The notes under the pieces were generated by a model. The model ran no database searches. It was not told where the DNA came from and worked only from the letters and a program-made list of their open reading frames with translations. The position numbers and the translations under genes were made by a program. From Amycolatopsis sp. NBRC 101858 (GTDB taxonomy: Bacteria > Actinomycetota > Actinomycetes > Mycobacteriales > Pseudonocardiaceae), in assembly GCF_030269325.1 (NCBI RefSeq), contig NZ_BSTD01000008.1, forward strand, positions 620,001 through 684,000: a stretch of 64,000 nucleotides of DNA, in the 5' to 3' direction. The stretch's first letter is position 1, and each line of letters begins with the position of its first letter. Shown piece by piece: positions 7,092 through 15,698 of the stretch.

Positions 7092-8201
7092 TCACGCTGC
7101 TCGGAGCTGCCGGTCGGGTTCCACGGTAACCGGCGACGGCGAACTCTGCGGGAGAGCCAGCTTCACGATCTTCTTCGCCACCGACCAGAGCTGCTTGTGC
7201 AGCGGGCCCGTGTGGTACGGCAGACCGTACTTCTCGCAGATCGCGCGCACCTCGCCGGCGATCTCCGGGTAGCGGCGCGCCGGGATGTCCGGGAACAGGT
7301 GGTGCTCGATCTGGTGGGACAGGTTGCCGCTCATGATGTGGAACAGCGGGCCGCCGGAGATGTTCGCCGAACCCAGGATCTGGCGCAGGTACCACTGCCC
7401 CCGGGACTCGGAAGCGGTCTCCTCTTCGGTGAAGCTTTCGACGTCGGCGGGGAAGTGGCCGCAGAAGATGATCGCGAACGCCCACAGGTTGCGGGTCAGG
7501 TTCGCGGTCGCGTTGCCGAGGAACGTCAGCGGCGCCAGCGGGCCGGTCAGCAGGGGGAACAGCACGTAGTCCTTGCCGACCTGCCGCCCCGCCTTGCGCA
7601 GGATGCGCCGGAGCACCGGCACGTTCTCGGCCCAGGTGCGCTCGCCCTTGACGACGTTCTCGACCTCGAGGTCGTGCAGCATCACGCCCCACTGGAAGAA
7701 CAGCGCCAGCAGCGTCGCGTACACCGGGTTGCCCAGGTAGTACGGGTGCCACTTCTGGGCGGTGTCCATCCGCAGGATCCCGTAGCCGACGTCCCGGTCC
7801 TTGTCGACGATGTTCGTGTACGTGTGGTGGATGTAGTTGTGCGAGTGCCGCCAGTTCTCGGCAGGCGCCACGGTGTCCCACTCGAACCGCTGCGAACTCA
7901 GCGCCGGGTCGCGCGTCCAGTCGTACTGGCCGTGCATGACGTTGTGGCCGATCTCCATGTTGTCGAGGATCTTGGCCACCGACAGCGCGCCGACGCCGGC
8001 CAGCCACGCGGGCGGGAAGAACCCGGCGAACAGCAACGCCCGCCCGGCGACCTCCAGGCCGCGCTGCGTCTTGATGATGGTGTGGATGTAGTCGACGTCT
8101 TCCTGGCCCAGGGAGTCGACGGTCCGCTGCCGCAGCGCGTCGAGCTCGCGGCCGAACTCCTCGACCTGTTCCGGGGTCAGGCGGTCCTGCAGACCGGTCA
8201 T
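7092..8201 (-). CDS. Acyl-CoA/fatty acid desaturase (DesA3-like)
   Basis: A 369-residue membrane di-iron desaturase. The three histidine boxes are HNVMH (near residue 91), HSHNYIHH (near 120) and HQIEHH (near 303). The hydrophobic segments between them fit a membrane-bound enzyme. It should introduce a double bond into saturated acyl-CoA (stearoyl-type), drawing electrons from the ferredoxin reductase encoded 10 bp upstream. The pair matches mycobacterial DesA3 with its oxidoreductase partner (Rv3229c/Rv3230c). The ATG at 8199-8201 follows GGAG. The operon is read from the divergent promoter at about 9300, which carries a DesT-like palindrome, so repression by the TetR at 9373 in response to acyl-CoA pools is likely. 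Confidence 0.92.
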   Translation of the reverse strand: MTGLQDRLTPEQVEEFGRELDALRQRTVDSLGQEDVDYIHTIIKTQRGLEVAGRALLFAGFFPPAWLAGVGALSVAKILDNMEIGHNVMHGQYDWTRDPALSSQRFEWDTVAPAENWRHSHNYIHHTYTNIVDKDRDVGYGILRMDTAQKWHPYYLGNPVYATLLALFFQWGVMLHDLEVENVVKGERTWAENVPVLRRILRKAGRQVGKDYVLFPLLTGPLAPLTFLGNATANLTRNLWAFAIIFCGHFPADVESFTEEETASESRGQWYLRQILGSANISGGPLFHIMSGNLSHQIEHHLFPDIPARRYPEIAGEVRAICEKYGLPYHTGPLHKQLWSVAKKIVKLALPQSSPSPVTVEPDRQLRAA

Positions 8202-8211
8202 GGCAGTCTCC

Positions 8212-9279
8212 CTACGCGTCGATCTCGACGTCCCCGACCGGGACGGAGATGCAGAGCTGGATTTCTTCGTCTTCTTCGCCGGAGATCTCGCCCGTCTTGG
8301 CGTTGCGGACGCGACCGGCGGTCTTGAGCTGGGTGCAGGAGAAGCAGATGCCCATCCGGCAGCCGTGCTCCGGGGACAGGCCCGCTTCCTCGGCCTGCTC
8401 CAGCAACGGCTTCCCCGAGTTGGCGCACTCCCGCCCGCTGCGCTTGAACCGGACCTGGCCCTCGGCGTTCGCCGTGTCGAAGGTCAGCGCCGGCGGCGTG
8501 AACTCTTCGGTGTGCACGCGTTCACCCAAATGATCACGCACGGCGTCCATCAGCGGCTTCGGGCCGCAGACGAACGCCTCCGCGTCGCGGTGCCACGGTG
8601 CGACGCGCTCGAGGTGCTCCGGCGAGAAGAATCCGCGCAGGTCCCCGCCCCGGGTGTGGGTGTAGGCGTGCACGACCCGGAAACCCGGGTGCCGCGCGGC
8701 GAGCTCGGCCAGCTCGGTGCGGTAGAGCGCGTCGGCCGGGCCGTTCGAGTAGTGCAGGAACACGATCTCGCCGGTGTGCGCCTCATCGACGAGCGTCCGG
8801 GCCATGGCGAGCACCGGGGTGACCCCGCTGCCGCCGCTGATCAGCAGCACGCGCTCCGGCCGGGTGGCCGGCAGCGTGAACGTGCCGTCCGGAGTGGACA
8901 GACCGACCACCGAGCCGGCCCCGAGCGCGCGGTTCAGGTGCCCGGAGACCAGGCCCTGCTCCTTGACGGTGAACTCGAGTTCACCGTCGTACTGCGAACC
9001 GCACGGCGAATAGCAGCGCGTGCGCCGGACGCCGTCGATCTCCACCTGCAGGCGGACGTACTGCCCGGCGGTGAAGCCGGGCCACGCGCGGCTGGGCTTG
9101 ACGGTGAGGGTGACGCTGTCCGGTGTCTGCTTGCGCACCGCCGTGACCAGGCCGCGGATCTCGCGGCGCACCAGCATCGGGTCGACGAGCTCCAGGTAGC
9201 GGTCCATCCCGTGCGGCGTCAGCAGCGCCTCGGCCAGCGAAGCGAGGCTGCGCACCCGCCGGGGGATGAGCGCCGTCAT
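8212..9279 (-). CDS. Ferredoxin reductase (FAD/NAD(P)H plus plant-type 2Fe-2S), electron donor to the desaturase
   Basis: A 355-residue modular reductase. The FAD-binding barrel has the RCYSPCG region near residue 105. The NAD(P)-binding part contains LLISGGSGVTPVLAMAR (near 150), and the C-terminal 2Fe-2S domain has the ligand pattern GCRMGICFSC plus a last Cys near residue 343. It passes electrons from NAD(P)H through FAD and the iron-sulfur cluster to the desaturase encoded next. The ATG at 9277-9279 has a strong GAGGAGG site. It is the first gene of the desaturase operon and diverges from the TetR gene at 9373 across 93 bp. Confidence 0.92.
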   Translation of the reverse strand: MTALIPRRVRSLASLAEALLTPHGMDRYLELVDPMLVRREIRGLVTAVRKQTPDSVTLTVKPSRAWPGFTAGQYVRLQVEIDGVRRTRCYSPCGSQYDGELEFTVKEQGLVSGHLNRALGAGSVVGLSTPDGTFTLPATRPERVLLISGGSGVTPVLAMARTLVDEAHTGEIVFLHYSNGPADALYRTELAELAARHPGFRVVHAYTHTRGGDLRGFFSPEHLERVAPWHRDAEAFVCGPKPLMDAVRDHLGERVHTEEFTPPALTFDTANAEGQVRFKRSGRECANSGKPLLEQAEEAGLSPEHGCRMGICFSCTQLKTAGRVRNAKTGEISGEEDEEIQLCISVPVGDVEIDA

Positions 9280-9298
9280 CGGAGACCTCCTCGATTAC

Positions 9299-9329
9299 AG
9301 TGAACGACTGTACACTCAACAGTGCACTG
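9299..9329. promoter_or_regulatory. DesT-like operator between the reductase and TetR genes
   Basis: AGTGAACGACTGTACACT (9299-9316) is an imperfect 18-bp palindrome with half-sites AGTGAAC and AGTGTAC. CAGTGCACTG (9320-9329) is a perfect 10-bp palindrome beside it. AGTGAACG half-sites are characteristic of the Pseudomonas DesT operator at a desaturase operon. The sites lie between the two divergent genes and are the likely target of the TetR at 9373. Confidence 0.65.
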
Positions 9330-9372
9330 CAGGAGTGGAGCGCCTGTCAACGAAGAACGCGGAGGATGTGAC

Positions 9373-10035
9373 GTGAGCAACGCGGTGGACATCCGTACGC
9401 TGGACCCCGTGTCCGAAGACCAGCTGACGCCGGTGAGCCGGCAAGAGCGCAAGCAGCGCACGCGTCAAGCGCTGCTGGACACCGCCCTGGACCTGCTGGC
9501 CGACCGTCCGTTCGCGACGCTTTCCCTGCGCGAGGTGGCGAAGGGCGCCGGCCTGGTGCCGACGGCGTTCTACCGGCACTTCGCCTCGATGGAGGAACTC
9601 GGTGTCGCGCTCGTCGAAGAAGCGACGCGCACGCTGCGCGGGATGATGCGGTCGGCGCGCACCGATCCCGACACCTACCAGGGGATGATCAGCGCCTCGG
9701 TGGCCACGGTCCACCAGTTCGTCCGGGCGAACGAGGACCATTTCCGGTTCCTGACGCGGGAGCGCTACGGCGGCGGCCCGCTCGCCCGCGCCATCGCCGT
9801 CGAACTGCGGATGTTCTCCGGTGACCTCGCGATCGACCTCGCGCGGTTCGCGCCGCTGCGCGCCTGGAGCACCGAAGACCTGCACATGCTGGCGGACTTG
9901 ATCGTTTCCGTGATGATCACGACCACCGTCGACCTGCTGGAAGCCCGGCCGGGTGAAGACGCGAAAATCACCGGGACGGCGGAAAAACGGCTGCGCCTGA
10001 TCCTGCTCGGCATCCCCCGTTGGAAAACGAGCTGA
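9373..10035 (+). CDS. TetR-family regulator of the desaturase operon (DesT-like)
   Basis: A 220-residue TetR protein. The N-terminal HTH covers RTRQALLDTALDLLADRPF to LREVAKGAGLVPTAFYRHF. The remainder is the helical ligand-binding domain. The GTG at 9373 (VSNAVDIRT) follows GGAGGA at 9361-9366 with good spacing; further upstream codons fall inside the operator region. It diverges from the desaturase operon and is expected to repress it, and itself, through the palindromes at 9299-9329. The acyl-CoA ligand is inferred from DesT, not seen in the sequence. Confidence 0.88.
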   Translation: MSNAVDIRTLDPVSEDQLTPVSRQERKQRTRQALLDTALDLLADRPFATLSLREVAKGAGLVPTAFYRHFASMEELGVALVEEATRTLRGMMRSARTDPDTYQGMISASVATVHQFVRANEDHFRFLTRERYGGGPLARAIAVELRMFSGDLAIDLARFAPLRAWSTEDLHMLADLIVSVMITTTVDLLEARPGEDAKITGTAEKRLRLILLGIPRWKTS

Positions 10036-10158
10036 ACGCTCCCCCTACGGCGCTCGTATCTTCTGGCACAACCCCCGGACTTGCGACCCAGGTCACTGGG
10101 GAGTGTCGGTCCGGCGTGGTACAACCCTCGGATCGTGCCTCGCCGATGAGGAGGTCGT

Positions 10159-11271
10159 GTGGCCGACAGCGAACAGCATCAGCAGCTCACCGTGGGTGTG
10201 GTGACCGAGTCACGCCCCGGGGAGCGCCGGGTGGCCATGGTGCCCAAACTGGTCGGGAGGCTCGCGCAACGGGGTTTGCGAGTCCTGGTCGAACCGGGCG
10301 CCGGGTCCCGCGCGCACCTGAGTGACGACGCGTACACCCAGGCGGGCGCCGAGCTCGGCGACGCGTGGGGCGCCGACATCGTCGTGAAGGTGAACCCGCC
10401 CGCGCCGGAAGAGGTCTCGAAGCTGAGCCGGGGCAGCGTCCTCGTCGGCTTCCTCGATCCGCGCGGCAACCCGGACGGGCTCGCGAAGCTCGAAGAAGCG
10501 GGCCTGCGGGCGTTCGCGATGGAGGCGGTCCCGCGGATCTCCCGGGCGCAGGCGATGGACGCGCTGTCGTCGCAGGCCAGCATCGGCGGCTACCGCGCCG
10601 TGCTGCTCGCGGCGCAGAAGCTGCCCCGCTTCTTCCCGATGCTCACCACCGCGGCCGGCACCGTGCCCCCGGCGAAGGTGCTGGTGCTCGGCGCCGGCGT
10701 CGCCGGCCTGCAGGCACTGGCCACCGCGAAGCGGCTCGGCGCGCAGACCACCGGGTACGACGTCCGGCCCGAGGTGGCCGAGCAGGTCAAGTCGCTCGGC
10801 GCGCAGTTCCTGGACCTCGGCATCGAGGCGGTCGGCGAAGGCGGGTACGCCCGCGAGCTGACGCCGGAGGAGCGCGAGGAGCAGCAGCGGCGGCTCACCG
10901 AGGCGATCACGAAGTTCGACGTCGTGATCACCACGGCGCTGGTGCCGGGCCGCAAGGCGCCGACGCTGGTCACCGCGGACGCCGTCAAGGGCATGCCGGC
11001 CGGTTCGGTCGTCGTCGACCTCGCCGGCGAGACCGGCGGCAACTGCGAGCTGACCAAGCCGGGCGAGGACGTCGTGGAGCACGACGTCACCATCGCTTCC
11101 CCGCTGAACCTGCCCGCCGAAATGCCTTCGCACGCCAGCGAGCTGTACGCGCGCAACGTCACCGAGCTGCTGGAGCTGCTCGTGACGAAGGAAGGCGCGC
11201 TGGAGCTGAACTTCGAAGACGAGATCGTCGCCGGTGCCTGCGTGGCCGGGCGCGAAGGGAGTACTTCGTGA
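10159..11271 (+). CDS. pntAA: NAD(P) transhydrogenase subunit alpha part 1
   Basis: A 370-residue soluble NAD(H)-binding domain I of proton-translocating transhydrogenase. It starts TVGVVTESRPGERRVAMVPK, like alanine dehydrogenase relatives. The Rossmann loop is VLGAGVAGLQALATAKRLGA near residue 175, and the mobile-loop region follows around 225-240. With PntAB and PntB it transfers hydride between NADH and NADP+ coupled to proton entry, supplying NADPH. The GTG at 10159 follows AGGAGG. The stop overlaps the pntAB start by 4 bp (GTGA). The split-alpha form is usual in actinobacteria. Confidence 0.94.
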   Translation: MADSEQHQQLTVGVVTESRPGERRVAMVPKLVGRLAQRGLRVLVEPGAGSRAHLSDDAYTQAGAELGDAWGADIVVKVNPPAPEEVSKLSRGSVLVGFLDPRGNPDGLAKLEEAGLRAFAMEAVPRISRAQAMDALSSQASIGGYRAVLLAAQKLPRFFPMLTTAAGTVPPAKVLVLGAGVAGLQALATAKRLGAQTTGYDVRPEVAEQVKSLGAQFLDLGIEAVGEGGYARELTPEEREEQQRRLTEAITKFDVVITTALVPGRKAPTLVTADAVKGMPAGSVVVDLAGETGGNCELTKPGEDVVEHDVTIASPLNLPAEMPSHASELYARNVTELLELLVTKEGALELNFEDEIVAGACVAGREGSTS

Positions 11272-11579
11272 GCCCACTTGTGCAGAACCTGGCGGTGCTC
11301 GTGCTCGCCGGGTTCGTCGGCTTCGCCGTCATCTCCAAGGTGCCCAACACCCTGCACACCCCGCTGATGTCGGGCACCAACGCCATCCACGGCATCGTGC
11401 TGCTGGGCGGCCTGGTCGTGCTCGGCCTCGGCGTCGACGGCGTGTTCAACAAGATCCTGCTGGTGATCGCGATCGCCTTCGGCACGATCAACGTCGTCGG
11501 CGGCTTCCTGGTCACCGACCGGATGCTGTCGATGTTCAAGGGCAAGAAGCCCGCACCCGGTGAGGAGGACGACAAGTGA
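11268..11579 (+). CDS. pntAB: NAD(P) transhydrogenase subunit alpha part 2 (membrane)
   Basis: A 103-residue membrane subunit with three or four helices. VLAGFVGFAVISKVPNTLHT and LMSGTNAIHGIVLLG are the conserved helix and loop of transhydrogenase domain II. The GTG at 11268 overlaps the pntAA stop by 4 bp, and its own stop overlaps the pntB GTG by 4 bp, so all three subunits are translationally coupled. The charged tail KGKKPAPGEEDDK is typical. Confidence 0.92.
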   Translation: MSPLVQNLAVLVLAGFVGFAVISKVPNTLHTPLMSGTNAIHGIVLLGGLVVLGLGVDGVFNKILLVIAIAFGTINVVGGFLVTDRMLSMFKGKKPAPGEEDDK

Positions 11580-12964
11580 CCGACTTCGTCGCGATCCTCT
11601 ACATCATCGCGTTCGCCCTCTTCATCTACGGCCTGATGGGCCTGACCGGCCCGCGCACCGCGGTCCGCGGCAACTGGATCGCCGCGGTCGGCATGGGTGT
11701 CGCGGTGATCGCCACCCTGCTCACCCCGGGCATGGGCAACTGGCTGCTGATCGTCCTCGGCGTCGCGATCGGCGCGGTGGTCGGCGTGCCGTCCGCGCGC
11801 AAGGTCAAGATGACCGCGATGCCGCAGATGGTGGCCCTGTTCAACGGCGTCGGCGGCGGCGCGGTCGCGCTCATCGCGTGGGTCGAGTTCAACTCCACCG
11901 ACGGCTACGCGCACGAACCGGCGTACATCGCGATCGCGTCGCTCTTCGCCGCGATCATCGGGTCCATCTCCTTCTGGGGCTCGAACGTCGCGTTCGGCAA
12001 GCTCCAGGAACTGATCAGCGGCCGCCCGATTTCGATGGGCAAGCTGCAGCAGCCGATCAACGCGCTGCTCCTGCTGATCGCGCTCGCGTGCGCGGTGATC
12101 ATCGTCGCCGGCGGCGACTCCGGCTTCCTGATCGTCGGGCTGCTCGTCGCGGCGGGCATCCTCGGCCTCACCGTCGTGCTGCCGATCGGCGGCGCGGACA
12201 TGCCGGTGGTCATCTCGCTGCTCAACGCGTTCACCGGGCTGTCGGCCGCGGCGATGGGCCTCGCGCTGGACAACACGGCGCTGATCGTCGCCGGCATGAT
12301 CGTCGGCGCGTCCGGCTCGATCCTGACCAACCTGATGGCCAAGGCGATGAACCGGTCCATCCCGGCGATCGTCGCGGGCGGCTTCGGCGGCGGTCCGGCG
12401 GTCTCGGCCGGCGGGGGCGCGAAAGAAGAGCGCCCGGTGCGCTCGACCAGCGCCGCCGACACCGCGATCCAGATGGCCTACGCCAGCAAGGTCGTCGTCG
12501 TGCCGGGGTACGGCATGGCCGTGGCGCAGGCGCAGCACACCGTCCGCGAGATGGCGAAGCTGCTGGAGAAGAAGGGCATCACGGTCGCCTACGCGATCCA
12601 CCCGGTGGCCGGCCGGATGCCCGGGCACATGAACGTGCTGCTCGCCGAGGCCGACGTGCCCTATGAGCAGCTCAAGGAGATGGACGAGATCAACTCCGAG
12701 TTCGCCCAGACCGACGTCGCGCTGGTGATCGGCGCGAACGACGTCACGAACCCGGCCGCGCAGACCGACCCGACCTCGCCGATCTACGGGATGCCGATCC
12801 TCAAGGTCAACGAGAGCCGGTCCGTGATCGTCTTGAAACGCGGGATGGCCTCCGGCTTCGCCGGCATCGACAACGACCTGTTCTACGATCCGAAGACCAG
12901 CATGCTCTTCGGCGACGCCAAGACGTCGGTGGGCGAGATCGTGGAGGAACTCAAGGCGCTATGA
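11576..12964 (+). CDS. pntB: NAD(P) transhydrogenase subunit beta
   Basis: A 462-residue subunit with about eight or nine transmembrane helices up to residue 265. A linker follows (EERPVRSTSAADTA), then the NADP(H)-binding domain III with VVPGYGMAVAQAQ, IHPVAGRMPGHMNVLLAEA and VLKRGMASGFAGIDND. It binds NADP(H) and forms the proton path with PntAB. GTG start at 11576; the TGA stop overlaps the following ATG by 4 bp, joining it to the ligase-like gene. Confidence 0.94.
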   Translation: MTDFVAILYIIAFALFIYGLMGLTGPRTAVRGNWIAAVGMGVAVIATLLTPGMGNWLLIVLGVAIGAVVGVPSARKVKMTAMPQMVALFNGVGGGAVALIAWVEFNSTDGYAHEPAYIAIASLFAAIIGSISFWGSNVAFGKLQELISGRPISMGKLQQPINALLLLIALACAVIIVAGGDSGFLIVGLLVAAGILGLTVVLPIGGADMPVVISLLNAFTGLSAAAMGLALDNTALIVAGMIVGASGSILTNLMAKAMNRSIPAIVAGGFGGGPAVSAGGGAKEERPVRSTSAADTAIQMAYASKVVVVPGYGMAVAQAQHTVREMAKLLEKKGITVAYAIHPVAGRMPGHMNVLLAEADVPYEQLKEMDEINSEFAQTDVALVIGANDVTNPAAQTDPTSPIYGMPILKVNESRSVIVLKRGMASGFAGIDNDLFYDPKTSMLFGDAKTSVGEIVEELKAL

Positions 12965-13692
12965 CGACCGGGTCGGACGTGCGCGCGGCATTCACGGATC
13001 CGGCCGACAACCTGGCGTTCGACGAAGCGCTCCTCCGGGTTGCGCCCGGGTCACCGGTGCTGTGGCTCTGGCGCAACCCGGTCTGCGTCGTGGTGGGGCG
13101 TGGCCAGCGGATCGCCCGCGAAGTGCGGGTCGAGGAGTGCGCCCGGGACGGCGTCCCGGTGCTGCGGCGGGCCAGCGGCGGCGGCACCGTGTTCCACGAT
13201 CCCGGCAACCTGAACGTGACGCTGGTCCTGCCCGGGCCCACCGACCGGCCGCTGGAGACGCTCGGCAAGGTGATGAGCGCCGCCGTCGACCAGCTCGGGC
13301 TGGTGCCGCGGATCGGCGACCGCGGCCTGTTCGTCGGCGACGCGAAGCTGTGCGGGTTCGCCGTGTTCCGCACCAAGACCGGGCTGCTGGCGCACTCGAC
13401 GCTGCTGGTCGAGACGTCGGCCACGCTGGTCGGCCGCTACCTGACGAGCGCGCCGGCGGACCCGCGGCCGCTCGACTCCCACCGCAGCCCGGTGGCGTCG
13501 CTGGCCGAGCACGGGCTGCGTCCCGGGTTCCCGGCGGTCGAGGCGGCGGTGCGGGCGGCGGCGTCGCAGATCCTCGGGACGCTGGTGCCGCGCCCGCCGA
13601 CCGCGGCCGAGCTGGCGCGGCAGCGGGCGCTGCTGCACACGCGGTACCGGTACCCGTCCTGGCACGCGGACGGCTCCCAGCGCGCGGCCTGA
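12961..13692 (+). CDS. Lipoate/biotin-ligase family protein (LplA-like, catalytic domain only)
   Basis: A 243-residue member of the biotin/lipoate A/B ligase fold. The lipoate-pocket motif RRASGGGTVFHDPGNLN is near residue 66, and the Lys in VGDAKLCG near 125 corresponds to the catalytic or lipoate-contact lysine. It lacks the C-terminal accessory domain of E. coli LplA (337 residues), as do LplJ/LipM-like proteins, so it may be a ligase or an acyl transferase. The ATG at 12961 overlaps the pntB stop (ATGA). This coupling to transhydrogenase is unexpected; the only functional link I see is a gene for a disulfide oxidoreductase 0.6 kb further on. Confidence 0.82.
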   Translation: MTTGSDVRAAFTDPADNLAFDEALLRVAPGSPVLWLWRNPVCVVVGRGQRIAREVRVEECARDGVPVLRRASGGGTVFHDPGNLNVTLVLPGPTDRPLETLGKVMSAAVDQLGLVPRIGDRGLFVGDAKLCGFAVFRTKTGLLAHSTLLVETSATLVGRYLTSAPADPRPLDSHRSPVASLAEHGLRPGFPAVEAAVRAAASQILGTLVPRPPTAAELARQRALLHTRYRYPSWHADGSQRAA

Positions 13693-13719
13693 CCCCCGGC
13701 GCGTCTGTCTACTGTGGAG

Positions 13720-14166
13720 CTACTTCTCGGCCGCCGAGAACGTGACGCCCGGCACCTTCCGCGCGGTCGCCCGAGTGGTCTTCTTCGGCTCCGCCGCCTT
13801 GCGGGTGCGGGTCGTCTTCGCCGGCTCGGCCTTCGCCGCCGTCTTCGTGCGGGTCGCGGTGGCCTTGGGCTCGGCCTTCGCGGTGGTCTTCGCGGTCTTG
13901 GTGGCCGCCGCGCGGCGGCCCGCGACCGGCTTCGCCGCCTTCGCCCGGGGCCGCTTCGCACCCGGGACGATCCGCGGCCGGCGCTTGCGGCCGCCGGTGC
14001 GGCGACCCGCGTCGGCGTAGCGCTGCAGCAGCTCACGCAGGGCGTCGGCGTTGGTGAAGGAGAGGTCGATGTCGTAGTCGATACCGTCCAGCCCGAACCC
14101 GACGGTCTCGGCGGCGGCTTCGCCGGTGAGATCGTCCAGGACCCGCACAGCCGTGTTCTTGGCCAC
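13720..14166 (-). CDS. Lsr2-like nucleoid protein with a histone-H1-like Lys/Ala tail
   Basis: About 148 residues. The N-terminus VAKNTAVRVLDDLTGEA, then FGLDGIDYDIDLS, is the Lsr2 oligomerisation domain. The usual C-terminal DNA-binding domain with its RGR AT-hook loop is missing. Instead, after RRTGGRKRRPRIVPG, about 85 residues are built of Lys, Ala, Thr and Arg (TKTAKTTAKAEP, TRTRKAAEP), like histone H1 or HupB tails. The GTG at 14166 follows GGGAGG and gives the canonical Lsr2 start; an ATG at 14220 would add 18 unrelated residues. It should bind DNA through the basic tail, probably with less sequence preference than Lsr2. Confidence 0.82.
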   Translation of the reverse strand: MAKNTAVRVLDDLTGEAAAETVGFGLDGIDYDIDLSFTNADALRELLQRYADAGRRTGGRKRRPRIVPGAKRPRAKAAKPVAGRRAAATKTAKTTAKAEPKATATRTKTAAKAEPAKTTRTRKAAEPKKTTRATARKVPGVTFSAAEK

Positions 14167-14303
14167 GACAAACCTCCCGTGCTCGAACGTGGTAGGCGCG
14201 CGCACCGGGGCCGACGGCACCGGGCCGCCGATGACTTGCAGCTTCGAAAGACGAGGATAGCCGCTGGCTTGCGTGATCCCGCGTGGTGGTGTGCGCTGAA
14301 CCC

Positions 14304-15698
14304 ATGTCTGCGCAGACTTTTGACGTAGTGGTGATCGGTGCGGGTCCGGTGGGGGAGGTGGCCGCCGAACGGGCGGCTCGCGGTGGCTTGAAGGTCGCCC
14401 TCGTCGAGCACGAGCGCTTCGGCGGCGAGTGCTCCTACTGGGCGTGCATCCCGAGCAAGGCGTTGCTGCGGCCGGGAAACCTCCTCGCCGCGGCGAAGCG
14501 GATCCCCGGTGTGCCGGTCGGCGACCGGCTCGACCCCGCGGCGGTGTTCGCGCGGCGTGACTGGTTCACCGGCAAGGGCGACGACTCGGGGCAGGTCGAG
14601 TGGGCCCGCGGCGCCGGCATCGAGCCGATCCGCGGGCACGGCGAAATCACCGGTGAGCGGGAAGTCACCCTCGACGGCGACCGCGTGCTGACCGCGCGGC
14701 ACGCGGTGATCGTGTGCACCGGCAGCGTGCCGAGCACGCCGTCGATCCCGGGCCTCGACACGATCCGGCCGTGGGGTTCGCGGGAGGCGACGTCGGCGGA
14801 GTCGGTGCCCGGCCGCCTCGGCGTCCTGGGTGGCGGGGTGGTCGGCGTCGAGATGGCGCAGGCGTTCGCGTCACTGGGCTCGGAGGTGCACCTGGTGATC
14901 ACCGGCGAGCGGCCGCTGCCGCGCACCGCCGCGATCGCCGGCGACCTCGTGCTGCACGGGCTGCGCGAAGCCGGCGTGTACGTGCACACGGAGTCGGGGG
15001 TCGAGCGGGTCGCGGCGGGGGACTCCGGCACCGAGCTGGCGCTGAAGGACGGCGAAGTGGTCGTCGTCGACGAGTTCCTGGTGGCGACCGGGCGCCGGCC
15101 CGCGACCGCCGGGCTGGGCCTGGAGGCCTTCGGCGTGGAGCCCGGGCACGCGCTGGAGGTCGACGACACCGGCCGGGCGTCCGCAGTGGACGGTGGCTGG
15201 CTGTACGCGGCCGGCGACGTCACCGGGCGCGCCCCGCTGACCCACCAGGGCAAGTACGGCGCCCGCGCGGCGGGTGACACGGTCGCGGCGCTGGCCGCGG
15301 GAAAGCCGGTGTCGACGGAGGCGTGGAGCCCCTTCACGGCCACCGCCGACCACAGCGCGGTCCCGCAGGTGGTGTTCACCGACCCGGAGGTCGCGGCCGT
15401 CGGCCTGGCGGACGCGCGGCCCGGTTCGGCCGACCGCGTCGTCGACATCGACATCGCGGTGGCGGGCTCGTCGCTGCACGCGGACGGGTACACCGGCAAG
15501 GCCCGGATGGTCGTCGACACCGAGCGGAACGTCCTGCTCGGCGTGACGTTCGTCGGCCAGGACGTTTCGGAGCTGCTGCATTCGGCGACGATCGCGATCG
15601 TCGGCGAGGTGCCGCTCGACCGGCTGTGGCACGCGGTGCCGTCGTTCCCGACGATCAGCGAGGTCTGGCTGCGGCTGCTGGAGGCCTACGGGCTCTGA
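14304..15698 (+). CDS. FAD-dependent pyridine nucleotide-disulfide oxidoreductase (dihydrolipoamide dehydrogenase/mercuric reductase family)
   Basis: A 464-residue class I disulfide oxidoreductase. It has an FAD GxGxxG site (VVIGAGPVGE), a redox-active pair GGECSYWACIPSK (C-x4-C), and a second Rossmann motif LGGGVVGVEMAQAF near residue 180. FAD contacts are at LYAAGDVTG, and the dimerisation domain follows. The C-terminal His-x4-Glu pair expected in lipoamide dehydrogenase is not evident in the last 30 residues (HAVPSFPTISEVWLRLLEA), although HAVPSFPT resembles that region. The substrate is open: dihydrolipoyl, mycothiol-type or another disulfide. The ATG at 14304 opens MSAQTFDVVVIG; it diverges from the Lsr2-like gene, and its stop abuts the next gene's stop. 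Confidence 0.85.
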   Translation: MSAQTFDVVVIGAGPVGEVAAERAARGGLKVALVEHERFGGECSYWACIPSKALLRPGNLLAAAKRIPGVPVGDRLDPAAVFARRDWFTGKGDDSGQVEWARGAGIEPIRGHGEITGEREVTLDGDRVLTARHAVIVCTGSVPSTPSIPGLDTIRPWGSREATSAESVPGRLGVLGGGVVGVEMAQAFASLGSEVHLVITGERPLPRTAAIAGDLVLHGLREAGVYVHTESGVERVAAGDSGTELALKDGEVVVVDEFLVATGRRPATAGLGLEAFGVEPGHALEVDDTGRASAVDGGWLYAAGDVTGRAPLTHQGKYGARAAGDTVAALAAGKPVSTEAWSPFTATADHSAVPQVVFTDPEVAAVGLADARPGSADRVVDIDIAVAGSSLHADGYTGKARMVVDTERNVLLGVTFVGQDVSELLHSATIAIVGEVPLDRLWHAVPSFPTISEVWLRLLEAYGL

